Shown: positions 13,231 through 21,961 of the stretch, piece by piece
Position numbering within the stretch: position 1 is the stretch's first letter
How the letters are laid out: each line of letters opens with the position of its first letter
IMG/VR virus record: IMGVR_UViG_3300017739_000019
Location: 1 to 49,827 of that record
Length of the DNA: 49,827 nt
Origin: a virus
Strand: one strand, 5' to 3'
Position numbers and translations under genes: made by a program
Notes under the pieces: generated by a model
What the model was told of the DNA's origin: nothing
Databases searched by the model: none
The model's input: the letters and a program-made list of their open reading frames with translations, nothing else

Positions 13231-13799
13231 TAAAAACTTTTATAGAGATTGGGACAAGTGATTTTGATACTTGTTTGGATCTAGCAAACAATGGAGATTG
13301 GGTTGGTGTTATGTGTGAACCATCTCCACCATATTTCAAAAGCATGAGTGAAAAGGTAGCTCAATCTCTACATCCAGAGAATGTATTTTTAGAAGAGGTA
13401 GCCATCTCTGATTACAATGGAAGAACTGCTTTTACTGTATCTAAGCAAGATGGTCCAGAGTGGGTAAGAGGTATCTCTTGCATTACAGCTCAACATCATA
13501 GGGGAGAAAGGATGTTTGATTTCCCAGAGAATCATCAATATATAGATCAGCATACAGAGGTTGATTGCATGACTCTAAATAGTCTGATAGCCAAACATAA
13601 TTTTGAACATATAAATTATTTAAAGATTGATACAGAGGGACATGAATTAAATATATTAGAAAGTTATGATTGGGAGATAAAGCCAGACTTTCTAAGAATT
13701 GAGCATTCTCATATTGATGATATTTATTTATCTAACCTACTCAAGGAGCAAGGCTATACAACTTATCTGGAGAAGTTTGATGTCTATGCTATTAAATGA
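13221..13799 (+). CDS. FkbM-family SAM-dependent methyltransferase
   Basis: 192 residues. SAM-binding motif I reads FIEIGTSDFDT near residues 7-17, the acidic ribose-binding strand is CEPSPPYF, and the family signature YLKIDTEGHELNIL lies at about 133-146, typical of FkbM O-methyltransferases that act on hydroxyls of sugars or small molecules. It overlaps the preceding oxygenase by 10 bases and the following glycosyltransferase by 4. A tidy hypothesis is methylation of a hydroxyl or of a sugar created on the fibre by its neighbours. The substrate is not visible from sequence. Starts at ATG 13221 or 13227. Confidence 0.87.
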   Translation: MEMIKTFIEIGTSDFDTCLDLANNGDWVGVMCEPSPPYFKSMSEKVAQSLHPENVFLEEVAISDYNGRTAFTVSKQDGPEWVRGISCITAQHHRGERMFDFPENHQYIDQHTEVDCMTLNSLIAKHNFEHINYLKIDTEGHELNILESYDWEIKPDFLRIEHSHIDDIYLSNLLKEQGYTTYLEKFDVYAIK

Positions 13800-15685
13800 A
13801 AAAGCTAGTTATATCACTACACAAAAGAACAGATAGAAAAAGAAACTTTCAAAAAAACAATCTGCAAGACTATCAATGGCTACAAGCTATAGATGGATCT
13901 CAAAAGATCTTTAGAGATTGTAGAGCAAAGCCGGGATGGAAAAATCCATTCAATGGAAGATCTCTATTGCAGAATGAAGTTGCTACTTTTTTATCTCATG
14001 CCAAAGCTTGGAAAGAAGTAGCAAAACAAAAATATCCAATGATGATCATGGAAGATGATGCAGTCATTAATGATAAATGGGATGAAAGTTTTTATGAAGA
14101 AGTAATGAGATCTGAGTATTGTGATTTTCTTTATTTGCAAAGAAATGAGAATGAGCCAGATAAAGTTGGTGGTTGCCCAGAATCACTACATAAAGATCTC
14201 AATAGATTCAAATCCAGACCAAGCCTAGAAGTGCCATGCTTTCCATATAATTTGACTGCATATTGTTTAACTCCAGTTGCAGCCAAAGTATTGCTGGACT
14301 TAATGGACAAACAAAACATGATGCCAGTTGATGACTTTGTTCCAACTGTAATTAGAGATCCTAGTTTTAAATGCTTGGCATTGGTGGATGATGCTTGTAA
14401 TCAACTTGGTAGAGAAAGCTGGTCTGGTAGTGATATTGAAAGTAGTCCAGAGTTTAAAAACTTTGAGATCCATATTCTTACTGTAGGAGACAATGAGAGC
14501 CGGTGTAACAAGTTAAATACATCAGCACGGAAGTTTGGTATCTCTGTAAAAAACCTTGGCTTAAACAAGGAATGGAGAGGAACGGATATGTCTGGACCTG
14601 GAGGTGGACAAAAGATAAATCTCTTAAAAGACTATCTAAAAGATCTACCAGATGAAGATCTGTTTCTATTTACTGATGGCTTTGATGTTTTTTATGCTGA
14701 TGATATAAATACTATTTATGAAAGATATAGAGATCTATCAGCCAGACTTATATTTGGAGCTGAGCTTTATTGTTGGCCGCAAGAAGATCTAGCAGATAAA
14801 CATCCTCAGTCTAATACTCCATACAGATATTTGAATAGTGGCAATATTATTGGATCTGTAAAAGAGATGAAGAAGATCTTGAAGAACTGCAATGTCAAAG
14901 ATGCAGAAGATGATCAGTTATTTTTTCAGAAGATCTTTATAGAAAATAAGTTTGATATAAAGCTTGATTATGAATGTTATCTTTTTCAAACCCATGATGA
15001 AGATACTGAGATCCTAAATGGTCAGCTCCACAATCCCAAGACTCTTTGTTGTCCATGTATTTATCATGGTAATGGTGGGGATGAGGCCAAACAAAAATTT
15101 GATAGTTTATATGCTGAGTTATTCCCGGCTAATACTTCTTACTTTATTCCAAATCATGGGAAGTTTGAGATCTTAACTCCAGATATGCTCCTGGTAGATT
15201 TTATGACTCAAGCTCAATGTGAAGATCTAATTGCTTTATCAGATAAGCATGGTGGTTGGGGATCTTTAGAATATGACAAGTTCCCGGCTCAAGAAATCCG
15301 AATGAAAGAGCTTGGACTTTGGGAAGAACTAGAAAGATCTTGGAATGAATATATTGTCCCGGTTGTTGAACATTATTGGCAACCTCTTCAAATGTATGGT
15401 CTCCGGGATGGATTTGTTATGAGGTATGCAATGGATACTCAAACCAAATTAAATCTCCACCATGATGCAAGTTTAGTTACCGGATCTGTAAAGCTTAATG
15501 ATAGCTATAAAGGTGCTGAGCTAGTCTATCCAAGGCAAAATATATCAAATGCAGATATACCAGTAGGTAAGATGATCTTGTTCCCCGGACAAGTAACCCA
15601 TGGACATGAGTGTTTGCCACTTACTGAGGGAGTAAAATACAGCTTAACAATATGGAGTTGTAGATACATTAATGATACTATTTAG
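13796..15685 (+). CDS. Trifunctional collagen-lysine modifying enzyme: GT25 + LH3-type glucosyltransferase + lysyl hydroxylase
   Basis: 629 residues in three parts. (1) 1-215: glycosyltransferase family 25, the family of procollagen galactosyltransferases, with VISLHKRTDRKRNF at the start and the acidic motif MEDDAVI at 85-91. (2) 222-445: resembles the glycosyltransferase domain of animal lysyl hydroxylases (PLOD/LH3), with LGLNKEWRGTD, GGGQK, D294-G-F-D297, AELYCWP, LNSGNIIG, the acidic EDDQLFF (371-377) and IYHGNG. (3) 460-629: Fe(II)/2OG lysyl-hydroxylase domain, with H555-H-D557 (LHHDAS), distal His H604 in THGHE, and K614 where animal enzymes have the 2OG-binding Arg. Together these match the chemistry Lys to hydroxylysine to Gal-Hyl to Glc-Gal-Hyl. 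It overlaps the FkbM gene by 4 bases. Its likely substrate is the X-Lys-Gly lysines of the collagen-like fibre. Family identity is strong by eye; activity is inferred. Confidence 0.9.
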   Translation: MKKLVISLHKRTDRKRNFQKNNLQDYQWLQAIDGSQKIFRDCRAKPGWKNPFNGRSLLQNEVATFLSHAKAWKEVAKQKYPMMIMEDDAVINDKWDESFYEEVMRSEYCDFLYLQRNENEPDKVGGCPESLHKDLNRFKSRPSLEVPCFPYNLTAYCLTPVAAKVLLDLMDKQNMMPVDDFVPTVIRDPSFKCLALVDDACNQLGRESWSGSDIESSPEFKNFEIHILTVGDNESRCNKLNTSARKFGISVKNLGLNKEWRGTDMSGPGGGQKINLLKDYLKDLPDEDLFLFTDGFDVFYADDINTIYERYRDLSARLIFGAELYCWPQEDLADKHPQSNTPYRYLNSGNIIGSVKEMKKILKNCNVKDAEDDQLFFQKIFIENKFDIKLDYECYLFQTHDEDTEILNGQLHNPKTLCCPCIYHGNGGDEAKQKFDSLYAELFPANTSYFIPNHGKFEILTPDMLLVDFMTQAQCEDLIALSDKHGGWGSLEYDKFPAQEIRMKELGLWEELERSWNEYIVPVVEHYWQPLQMYGLRDGFVMRYAMDTQTKLNLHHDASLVTGSVKLNDSYKGAELVYPRQNISNADIPVGKMILFPGQVTHGHECLPLTEGVKYSLTIWSCRYINDTI

Positions 15686-15703
15686 CAATAACAGAGGTTA
15701 GCT

Positions 15704-15955
15704 ATGGCAAAAGAAGTAGATGATAGGAAATTCACTTGGAAAGATAAAGATGGTAAAGATCATTCTTTCCCGGCTAAAGACATGGATCCAGATCAACTCA
15801 ATATATTCAATCTACTATGTAGAAAAGAACTTGTAAGGAGTAATCTTGAAGATCAAATGGCTGAAAACAATTACCTATTTAAAACTTATGCAGATCAATT
15901 ATTAAATAAACTTGGGATAGGTATTGATGGCAACAAAAAAGACAAAGACTCTTGA
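15704..15955 (+). CDS. Small charged protein of unknown function
   Basis: 83 residues, Asp/Lys-rich, with FTWKDKDGKDHSFPAKDMDP near the start and a helical second half containing two Cys-free Leu-rich turns. AGAGG at about 15691-15695 precedes ATG 15704. It overlaps the following small membrane-protein gene by 29 bases. No family recognised; it stands at the boundary between the fibre cassette and neck genes. Confidence 0.6.
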   Translation: MAKEVDDRKFTWKDKDGKDHSFPAKDMDPDQLNIFNLLCRKELVRSNLEDQMAENNYLFKTYADQLLNKLGIGIDGNKKDKDS

Positions 15956-16103
15956 GCAACATGAGGAGATTTGTGCACTTAGATATGAGAGTATTGATAA
16001 TAGACTAGAATCCGGATCTAAAAGATTTATTAGATTAGAGCAAATGATCTGGGGACTTTACATTCTCATCATTGGATCCCAAATCATTGGGAGTATTATA
16101 TGA
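15927..16103 (+). CDS. Small single-span membrane protein (58 aa)
   Basis: A frame of 58 codons from ATG 15927 to TGA 16101-16103. The first 38 residues are charged and helical (ATKKTKTLEQHEEICALRYE), and the last 20 are hydrophobic (IWGLYILIIGSQIIGSII), giving a C-terminal membrane anchor after a short coiled helix, the layout of XhlA-like or tail-associated small proteins. Its stop overlaps the connector start by ATGA (16100-16103), and it begins inside the upstream gene, so both neighbours support it as real. It could help anchor or signal at the membrane; function unknown. Confidence 0.75.
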   Translation: MATKKTKTLEQHEEICALRYESIDNRLESGSKRFIRLEQMIWGLYILIIGSQIIGSII

Positions 16104-16759
16104 GTGGCATACAAGTTATAACAGAGCCAACTCAAGAACCTTTATCACTTCAAGAAGTAAAAGATTATCTTAGAGTTGAGGACAATACAGATGAAAGGAC
16201 TTTAAGACCTTTAATAGAAACAGCACGGAGATGGTGTGAGGAGCACATAAATAGATCTCTAGTTCAAACAACTTACAGACAATTTATAGATTCTATAGCA
16301 GATGAAGTTCCTTTGACTGAGGGATTGACTGAGGGTCCAGATCTTAACTATTACAAAAATTATATAGTCTTATCAAAAAGTCCAATTATATCTGTAACAC
16401 ATATCAAAACTTTTAATGATGCAGATGAGTCAACAACTTTTGCATCTAGCAAATACTATTTAGATAATGCGAGAGAACCCGGAAGAATAGTTTTAAGAAA
16501 TGGAGAAACTTTTCCAACTGCTCTAAGAGTAGCTAATGCTATTGAGATTGAGTATGTTGCTGGATATTCATCAATCAGCCAAATACCAGAACCTTTAAAA
16601 GTAGGTATGTTGCAACACATAGCTTTCATGTATGAGCAAAGAGGAGATATGGGAGATTATTTGAATGCCAGAACATTTCCACCAATGGTCAAAGGATTAT
16701 ATAGTCCTTATGTTATTCATGGTGGTTTTGGATCTAGCAATCTTCTATCTATTGGATAA
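16100..16759 (+). CDS. Head-tail connector (HK97 gp6-like adaptor)
   Basis: 219 residues. The N-terminus has the family hallmark EPLSLQEVKDYLRVE and TLRPLIETARRWCEEHINRS, in which an all-helical adaptor domain packs under the portal. The C-terminal helical block is PEPLKVGMLQHIAFMYEQRG. Members form a 12-13-mer ring between portal and head closure protein. It overlaps its neighbours by 4 and 1 bases within the standard neck gene order. Confidence 0.9.
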   Translation: MSGIQVITEPTQEPLSLQEVKDYLRVEDNTDERTLRPLIETARRWCEEHINRSLVQTTYRQFIDSIADEVPLTEGLTEGPDLNYYKNYIVLSKSPIISVTHIKTFNDADESTTFASSKYYLDNAREPGRIVLRNGETFPTALRVANAIEIEYVAGYSSISQIPEPLKVGMLQHIAFMYEQRGDMGDYLNARTFPPMVKGLYSPYVIHGGFGSSNLLSIG

Positions 16760-17097
16760 TGCCAAAGACTCAGTTCAATATAGCCAACCTTAGATATAAA
16801 GTTCAGCTACAAAGTCCAACAAGAACCTCAGATGGTGCTGGTGGTTATACAGAATCCTTTGGGACTATAGCTAATCTATTTGCAGACATAAGACCTCAGA
16901 ATGCTTTAGAGACTTATAGACAAGGACAAGTCCAAGAGAAAGTAACTCATAAGATCTATATTAGATTTAGAAGAGATATGGCTACAAACTATAAGATCTT
17001 ATATGACAATAGATCTTTCACAATCAAAGGCATAAAGAATATAAATGAGAGAGATAGATTCTTAGAGCTAATGTGCGAAGAGGGGACTGCTGATTAA
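16759..17097 (+). CDS. Head closure / stopper protein (HK97 gp7-SPP1 gp16-like)
   Basis: 112 residues. Shows LRYKVQLQSPTRTSDGAGGY and SFGTIANLFADIRPQ, then KIYIRFRRDM, the beta-barrel pattern of the phage head-tail joining family that plugs the connector. It starts at the TAATG overlap with the adaptor and ends with a TAATG overlap into the next gene, fitting tight translational coupling of neck proteins. Confidence 0.9.
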   Translation: MPKTQFNIANLRYKVQLQSPTRTSDGAGGYTESFGTIANLFADIRPQNALETYRQGQVQEKVTHKIYIRFRRDMATNYKILYDNRSFTIKGIKNINERDRFLELMCEEGTAD

Positions 17098-17561
17098 TGG
17101 CTACATTCAAAGCAAATCCAGAAAACTTTAGTAAGAAGATTGATGAGATCTTAAAAAAAAGGATCTCTGGTAAAGTCAACAAAACCAAAAGAGCAATGCA
17201 GATGTCAGTTATGACTGTTAGAGATACTGTAATTCTTGGTTTGATGAGTGGTGGATCTGGTAGAACTTATAACAAAAGCAATCCTAAAAGAACTCATGTA
17301 GCATCAAGACCGGGAGACTACCCGGCTACTGATACTGGTTTTCTAGTATCTCAGATCTCAACCAATGTTATTGTTCAAGGAGAGACTGTAATAGGTCAGA
17401 TAATAAGTGCGGCACCTTACTCAAAGCATTTGGAGTTTGGGACAAGAAGAATGCTAAATGCAAATCCAGGAGGTAAAAGACCTTTCATGCAACCATCCTT
17501 AGAAAGAAATAAAACAAAGGTAAAAGAAATATTCCAAAGAGAGGGGGTGCTTAGAAAATGA
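17097..17561 (+). CDS. HK97 gp10-like neck / tail-joining protein
   Basis: 154 residues, basic. The diagnostic region is SRPGDYPATDTGFLVSQI followed by APYSKHLEFGTRRMLNANPGG and the closing KRPFMQPSLERNK helix, as in HK97 gp10-like proteins that join head and tail. It overlaps the previous gene by one base and the next by 4. Confidence 0.9.
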   Translation: MATFKANPENFSKKIDEILKKRISGKVNKTKRAMQMSVMTVRDTVILGLMSGGSGRTYNKSNPKRTHVASRPGDYPATDTGFLVSQISTNVIVQGETVIGQIISAAPYSKHLEFGTRRMLNANPGGKRPFMQPSLERNKTKVKEIFQREGVLRK

Positions 17562-17965
17562 GTGTTGGATCTTTTGAATTACAGACTGCAATTTATACAG
17601 CTTTGAACAATGATAATACTTTAACAAATACTCTATCAGCAGTTATTGTTGATGATGTTCCACATGGAACCAGCTATCCTTTTGTAACAATAGGAGAGGC
17701 AAGAGGTAATGATTACTCTACAAAAACTGAGATAGGATCTGAGCAAGTAATAGAGTTAGACATTTGGTCTCAATATAAAGGGTCCAAAGAATGCAAACAA
17801 ATTATGGACAGAATCCATAATTTACTGCATGATAGTAATCTGAATGTTAGTGGATTCAATCTCATTAATATGAGGTTTGATTTCTCAAACATCATGCGAG
17901 ATCCAGACGGAACTACTAGACATGGAGTCATGCGATTCCGGGCAATAATATTAGATACTAGCTAA
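17558..17965 (+). CDS. Tail terminator / completion protein (DUF3168-like)
   Basis: 135 residues with a helical start (ELQTAIYTALNNDNTLTN), the strand VPHGTSYPFVTIGEA and a C-terminal QVIELDIWSQYKGSKECKQI segment typical of tail completion proteins that cap the tube at the neck. Gene order (gp10-like, this, major tail protein) agrees. Confidence 0.88.
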   Translation: MSVGSFELQTAIYTALNNDNTLTNTLSAVIVDDVPHGTSYPFVTIGEARGNDYSTKTEIGSEQVIELDIWSQYKGSKECKQIMDRIHNLLHDSNLNVSGFNLINMRFDFSNIMRDPDGTTRHGVMRFRAIILDTS

Positions 17966-17983
17966 AATTATTAGGAGAATAGT

Positions 17984-18397
17984 ATGGCGGCACAAAAAGG
18001 AGCATTATTAGTTTTAAAAATTGGTAATGGAGGATCCCCAGAAAGTTTTACTACTGTTGCTGGATTAAGATCTACATCAATCTCATTGAATGATGAGACT
18101 GTAGATGTTACCAACAAAGATAGTAGTAATAAAAGAACTCTTCTAGCAGGTGCAGGTGTCAATTCAGTTTCAATTTCCGGTAGTGGAGTTTTTACTGATG
18201 ATGCAACTGAAACTACTTTGAAGAATGCTTGGGCCTCTGGATCCCATGTAAACTATCAAGTGTTTATCCCAGACTTTGGAACTTACCAAGGAGCTTTTGC
18301 ATTGACATCTTTAGAATATGCTGGAGAGTTTAATGGAGAGGTTACTTATTCTGTTTCAATGGAGTCAAGTGGTAATATCGCATTTTCCGCTGCATAA
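17984..18397 (+). CDS. Major tail tube protein (TP901-1 type)
   Basis: 137 residues. Contains the tail-tube family patterns FTTVAGLRSTSISLNDETVD, VTNKDSSNKRTLLAGAGV and GVFTDDATETTLKNAWASG, with a closing beta strand EVTYSVSMESSGNIAF. Preceded by TTAGGAGAATAGT, a good ribosome site for ATG 17984. It stacks as hexamer rings around the tape measure; an abundant protein. Confidence 0.93.
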   Translation: MAAQKGALLVLKIGNGGSPESFTTVAGLRSTSISLNDETVDVTNKDSSNKRTLLAGAGVNSVSISGSGVFTDDATETTLKNAWASGSHVNYQVFIPDFGTYQGAFALTSLEYAGEFNGEVTYSVSMESSGNIAFSAA

Positions 18398-18407
18398 GGG
18401 GTAAGTA

Positions 18408-18656
18408 ATGGCTTGGGAGAATATTAAATTAAAGATCCAAGGAAAGGAACTTCTAGCTCAATATGAGAGCTCTGAGGGAAAATTACTTATGCCTTTTGTA
18501 AAAGGAATAAAAGATGCAATATCCATAAATGGAGTAGAGCACAAAATAGAAGAAATTATCCATAATGAAATGGATGATGTATTAAGATTAAAACTTGCAA
18601 TGGCAAGTGATAAAGGAGAAAAGTCAGATGGCAAATCCGTTAAAAGGTCAGATTGA
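18408..18656 (+). CDS. Small tail-module protein of unknown function
   Basis: 82 residues, mixed charge, with IKLKIQGKELLAQYESSEGK at the start and a short beta-rich core. GGGG at 18397-18401 precedes ATG 18408. Its 3' end overlaps the tail chaperone gene by 29 bases. The place between tube protein and chaperones is usual for small tail-assembly factors. No family recognised. Confidence 0.6.
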   Translation: MAWENIKLKIQGKELLAQYESSEGKLLMPFVKGIKDAISINGVEHKIEEIIHNEMDDVLRLKLAMASDKGEKSDGKSVKRSD

Positions 18657-18972
18657 AGTAGAACTAGCTGGTCAAACCTATAAGGCGAGACTAACTATGG
18701 AATCAATCATGGGCATTGAAACAACCCTTGGAACATCTTTGCTGAAAACAGCAACTCAGATGGCTGAGGGAGATGTTGGTGTAACTCAAATCATTAACAT
18801 CTTACATCCAGCTCTGAGAGGTGGAGGTAATGATGTATCCGTAAAAGATGTAATGTCTATAGTAGAAGATGCTGGAATAGTAAGATCTACTGTAGCTATT
18901 AGTTCTATTTTATCTAAAACCTTAAATGCTGATGCAGGAGAAGAAAGCTCAAAAAAGCCGGAAACAGACTAA
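18628..18972 (+). CDS. Tail assembly chaperone, short form (GTA gp10-like, TAC)
   Basis: 114 residues from ATG 18628, chosen over an upstream TTG because AAAGGAG at 18613-18619 is well spaced. The sequence GQIEVELAGQTYKARLTMES and IMGIETTLGTSLLKTATQMA match the TAC family typified by the gene transfer agent chaperone. It chaperones the tape measure and recruits tube protein. A slippery heptamer at 18951-18957, six codons before its stop, lets a fraction of ribosomes make a longer product (next entry). Confidence 0.85.
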   Translation: MANPLKGQIEVELAGQTYKARLTMESIMGIETTLGTSLLKTATQMAEGDVGVTQIINILHPALRGGGNDVSVKDVMSIVEDAGIVRSTVAISSILSKTLNADAGEESSKKPETD

Positions 18973-19175
18973 CCGGAGATGATGAGCTTCCCATAGCCAG
19001 ATTATTTGAGATCTGTTGTGGGATGATTGGATGGCACCCAGAAAGTTTCTGGCAAAGTTCGTGGATAGAAGTCCAGAATGCCATCAAAGGATTTTCTGAA
19101 TTTAATGGAGATGGGAAACCCCAACCTCTTACAAGAGATGAATTTGATGAATTAAGGGAGTTATATCCAGACTGA
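18628..19175 (+). CDS. Tail assembly chaperone, frameshifted long form (G-T type fusion, 182 aa)
   Basis: Slipping -1 at A AAA AAG (18951-18957) joins 110 residues of the short form to 72 residues in the -1 frame, ending at TGA 19173-19175. The -1 frame has no ATG of its own between an upstream stop and the DDELPIARLFEI block, so it can only be reached by frameshifting (or by initiation at a non-ATG codon). The added part (IARLFEICCGMIGWHPESFW, then IEVQNAIKGFSEF) resembles the second tail chaperone family with its P-x-x-F-W motif, which is a separate gene in gene transfer agents. The stop overlaps the tape measure start (ATG 19175), the exact arrangement of lambda G-GT. Confidence 0.85.
18951..18957 (+). 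promoter_or_regulatory. Programmed -1 ribosomal frameshift site A AAA AAG
   Basis: In the frame of the short chaperone the bases read tcA AAA AAG ccg, the classical X XXY YYZ slippery heptamer also used by E. coli dnaX. A possible weak downstream pairing uses CCGG at 18958-18961 and CCGG near 18973-18976. The -1 product continues in frame for 72 codons of convincing protein. Confidence 0.85.
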
Positions 19176-21961
19176 TGCAAGGAACAGTAGTAGATAAATT
19201 AGTCCTAGAACTGAGAGCTGAAACCTCTCAGCTTAGGAAAGATCTGAATGGTGTAAAAAGCCAACTTCAAGGTGCTGAGAAGTCCAGCAAGGGACTAAGA
19301 ATATCTTTGCGACAAGTTGCAACAGCCTTAGCGGCAATAGGTGCAACCCAGGCCATTAGCTCCATAATAACAACCACTAGGACTTTTGAAGATCTCAGAG
19401 CTACTCTAAAAGCTCTTACTGGATCTGTTGAGGCGGCAGATCTATCATTCAAAATAATTCAAGACTTTACAGCAACAACCACATTCCAACTTGCTGGAGT
19501 TACTCAAGGTTTTATAACTTTACTACAAGCTGGAATTACTCCAACTACAGATGCCCTAAAAGATTTTGGTAACTTAGCCGCAGCTTTTGATAAAGACATT
19601 TCTGTTCTTGCTCAAGCAGTATTCAGAGCAATGACCGGGGAAATGGAAATGCTCAAACAGTTCAATGTTGTTATGAAAGTTGAGGGCGATAAGTTCAAGG
19701 CAACATTCAATGGAGTTACTCAAGAGGTTGATAGAAACGGAGAGGCCATTGCCGAATATATCAGAGGAATATCTAAAGCAAATTTCCCAACTGCTATTGA
19801 GGAAAGAGCAAATACTTTAACTGGTGCAATATCAAACTTACAAGATGCTCTGGATGTATTTAAGGCGGCAATAGGAGAAGAGATTAGACCAATACTAATA
19901 GATCTTGCCAGAGACATGACTGATTTCTTTAATGAGTCTCAGAAAGGTGCTGAGACTATTGGTAAGGTTTTAGCCGGGGCATTTCAGTTCTTAGCAGATA
20001 CAACTAGGCTCTTGATCAATAATATGGATGTCCTTAAGGCAATCTTTATTGGTATGACTGGAGCTATGATCTTAAATGGATTTATTGCTTTAACAGATCT
20101 GTTTGTAAAACTCCACAAACTTGCTAGACAACAAGTAAAAGCAGAAGCCTTACTCTTAGTCCTTAGAACAAGAGGATTGGCTCTGGTTGGACTAGGTGCC
20201 CTTATGGGAGGAACTTTAGCAGTAGTAAACAAAATGCTAAATGATACTGATGATGAATCAACCAGTTTAAAGAAAGATAAAAATGCTCAGCTAAGAGAAG
20301 AGATTGCAAACAATGAAAGACTTGGACAATTATTAACAAAGACATTAAGTGCTCAGCAACTATTTACCAAATCAGAAATGGAAATGGTTACTACAATGCA
20401 GGCACTAACAAAGGGATCTGAAAAGCTAGAAGATAAGTTAAACAGACTCTTTGGATTTGATCTAACAAAAAGAACCATGAGGTTTAATGAAAGCCTTAAG
20501 GACATGAGAAAGGTTTTTAATGATCAACAATTTATACAAGAAATAAACAAAGCTCCAGGTCCAAATCAAAGGTTCATGGAAGTAAATCCTTTTGATGTAG
20601 ATCCTTTTTACTTTTCTAATGTAACCGGTCAATTCCTAGATATGTCTGATTCATTAAGTCAGACTTTTATAAATGATTTTAATAGCCAGTTTAGTCCAGA
20701 AGAAATAGCTGAGTCATTAGGTTTTGCTGGAGGTAAAGCAAAGATTGTTCTTAAGATGGTTGAGGCAAATGGTGCTCAGATTCCAAAAGTTTTTGCAAGA
20801 GTTTTAAGAGAGGGCACCTTAAATGCAATAACCGGGGAAGATCTATTTGCTCAGTTCTTAGGTTTTGATAATGCTCTGGATATGCAGAACTTCTCTGAGA
20901 ATATATTGCCAATAGGTAATGTTCAAGAGGCAATATCACAATTCAGAAAAGGTGTGGCTGGTGGTATTACTGGAGATACATCTTTAGGATTAGGAGCTGG
21001 AGATCCATTTCAAGAACTTAAGTTTCTAGTAGATCCAGCGAACCAAACAAAAACTTTAGCATTTATGAACCAAATGATTGATGGTGGGTTTCTCCCGGCA
21101 TCAATGAGAGATGATCTAAATCATTTGCAACACTTTAGAAATCTACTGCAAGAAATTATTGATGATGGGGAACAGTCTGCTCATGTTCTTGGCAATATGG
21201 CTGGAGCTCTATTTGATATTGCAGAAGCATCCAAGAATCCAGAAATAACATTTGAAAACTTTACTGATGAGATCCTAAATAATAGAGAGCAAATGAAAGG
21301 ATTCTTTGATGATATTAAAGAAAAATATCCAGATGCATTTAAAGATCTTGATGAATTTATTGATCACTCCATAGCTGGAGTTGAGGCATTAAGAGAGCAA
21401 ACTAAAACTGCATCAGAGTTGTTCTCTGGAGAAATGCTCCAAGCTGTAGTATCTGCAACCAATCAATTCACAAATCAATTTGTTGATGCTTTATTAACTG
21501 GGCAAGATGCATTAGAAAGTTTCAAATCTTTTGCAAAAAATATTGTCAGTCAAATAATTTCTATATTTATTCAGATGGCTATTGTAAACAAGATAGTTAA
21601 TTCTATATTCAAACTTTCTGGAGATGATGCTTTGCCAGAGATTGATATAGGAAATGTGTTTGGCTCTGGAGATGCTGGTGGTGGAAGAATGCAAAGAGGG
21701 AGACCAAGGTTAGTTGGAGAAAGAGGTCCAGAATTATTTGTCCCGGATATGAGTGGTAACTTGCTGAATAACATGAATACTAACAATGTTGGTTCAGCTC
21801 CAATAGTAATAAATCAGAGTTTAAACTTTGCAACCGGAGTTCAACAAACTGTAAGAGCAGAAGTCATGGGACTTATGCCACAAATTACAGAAGCCAGTAA
21901 AAGTGCTGTTGCTGAGGCGGCTCTCCGTGGAGGAACATTTAAAAGGAGTTTAGTAGGATGA
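19175..21961 (+). CDS. Tape measure protein
   Basis: 928 residues, sets tail length (roughly 130-140 nm if about 1.5 angstrom per residue holds). The N-terminus has ELRAETSQLRKDLNGVKSQL coiled coil and VATALAAIGATQAISSII; the region TTTFQLAGVTQGFITLLQAG and the tape-measure block with MTGEMEMLKQFNVVMKVEGD follow; two hydrophobic segments lie near 285-350; the C-terminus carries GRPRLVGERGPELFVPDMSG, a frequent tape-measure ending. ATG 19175 overlaps the chaperone stop. Its stop overlaps the next gene by 4 bases. Confidence 0.94.
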   Translation: MQGTVVDKLVLELRAETSQLRKDLNGVKSQLQGAEKSSKGLRISLRQVATALAAIGATQAISSIITTTRTFEDLRATLKALTGSVEAADLSFKIIQDFTATTTFQLAGVTQGFITLLQAGITPTTDALKDFGNLAAAFDKDISVLAQAVFRAMTGEMEMLKQFNVVMKVEGDKFKATFNGVTQEVDRNGEAIAEYIRGISKANFPTAIEERANTLTGAISNLQDALDVFKAAIGEEIRPILIDLARDMTDFFNESQKGAETIGKVLAGAFQFLADTTRLLINNMDVLKAIFIGMTGAMILNGFIALTDLFVKLHKLARQQVKAEALLLVLRTRGLALVGLGALMGGTLAVVNKMLNDTDDESTSLKKDKNAQLREEIANNERLGQLLTKTLSAQQLFTKSEMEMVTTMQALTKGSEKLEDKLNRLFGFDLTKRTMRFNESLKDMRKVFNDQQFIQEINKAPGPNQRFMEVNPFDVDPFYFSNVTGQFLDMSDSLSQTFINDFNSQFSPEEIAESLGFAGGKAKIVLKMVEANGAQIPKVFARVLREGTLNAITGEDLFAQFLGFDNALDMQNFSENILPIGNVQEAISQFRKGVAGGITGDTSLGLGAGDPFQELKFLVDPANQTKTLAFMNQMIDGGFLPASMRDDLNHLQHFRNLLQEIIDDGEQSAHVLGNMAGALFDIAEASKNPEITFENFTDEILNNREQMKGFFDDIKEKYPDAFKDLDEFIDHSIAGVEALREQTKTASELFSGEMLQAVVSATNQFTNQFVDALLTGQDALESFKSFAKNIVSQIISIFIQMAIVNKIVNSIFKLSGDDALPEIDIGNVFGSGDAGGGRMQRGRPRLVGERGPELFVPDMSGNLLNNMNTNNVGSAPIVINQSLNFATGVQQTVRAEVMGLMPQITEASKSAVAEAALRGGTFKRSLVG

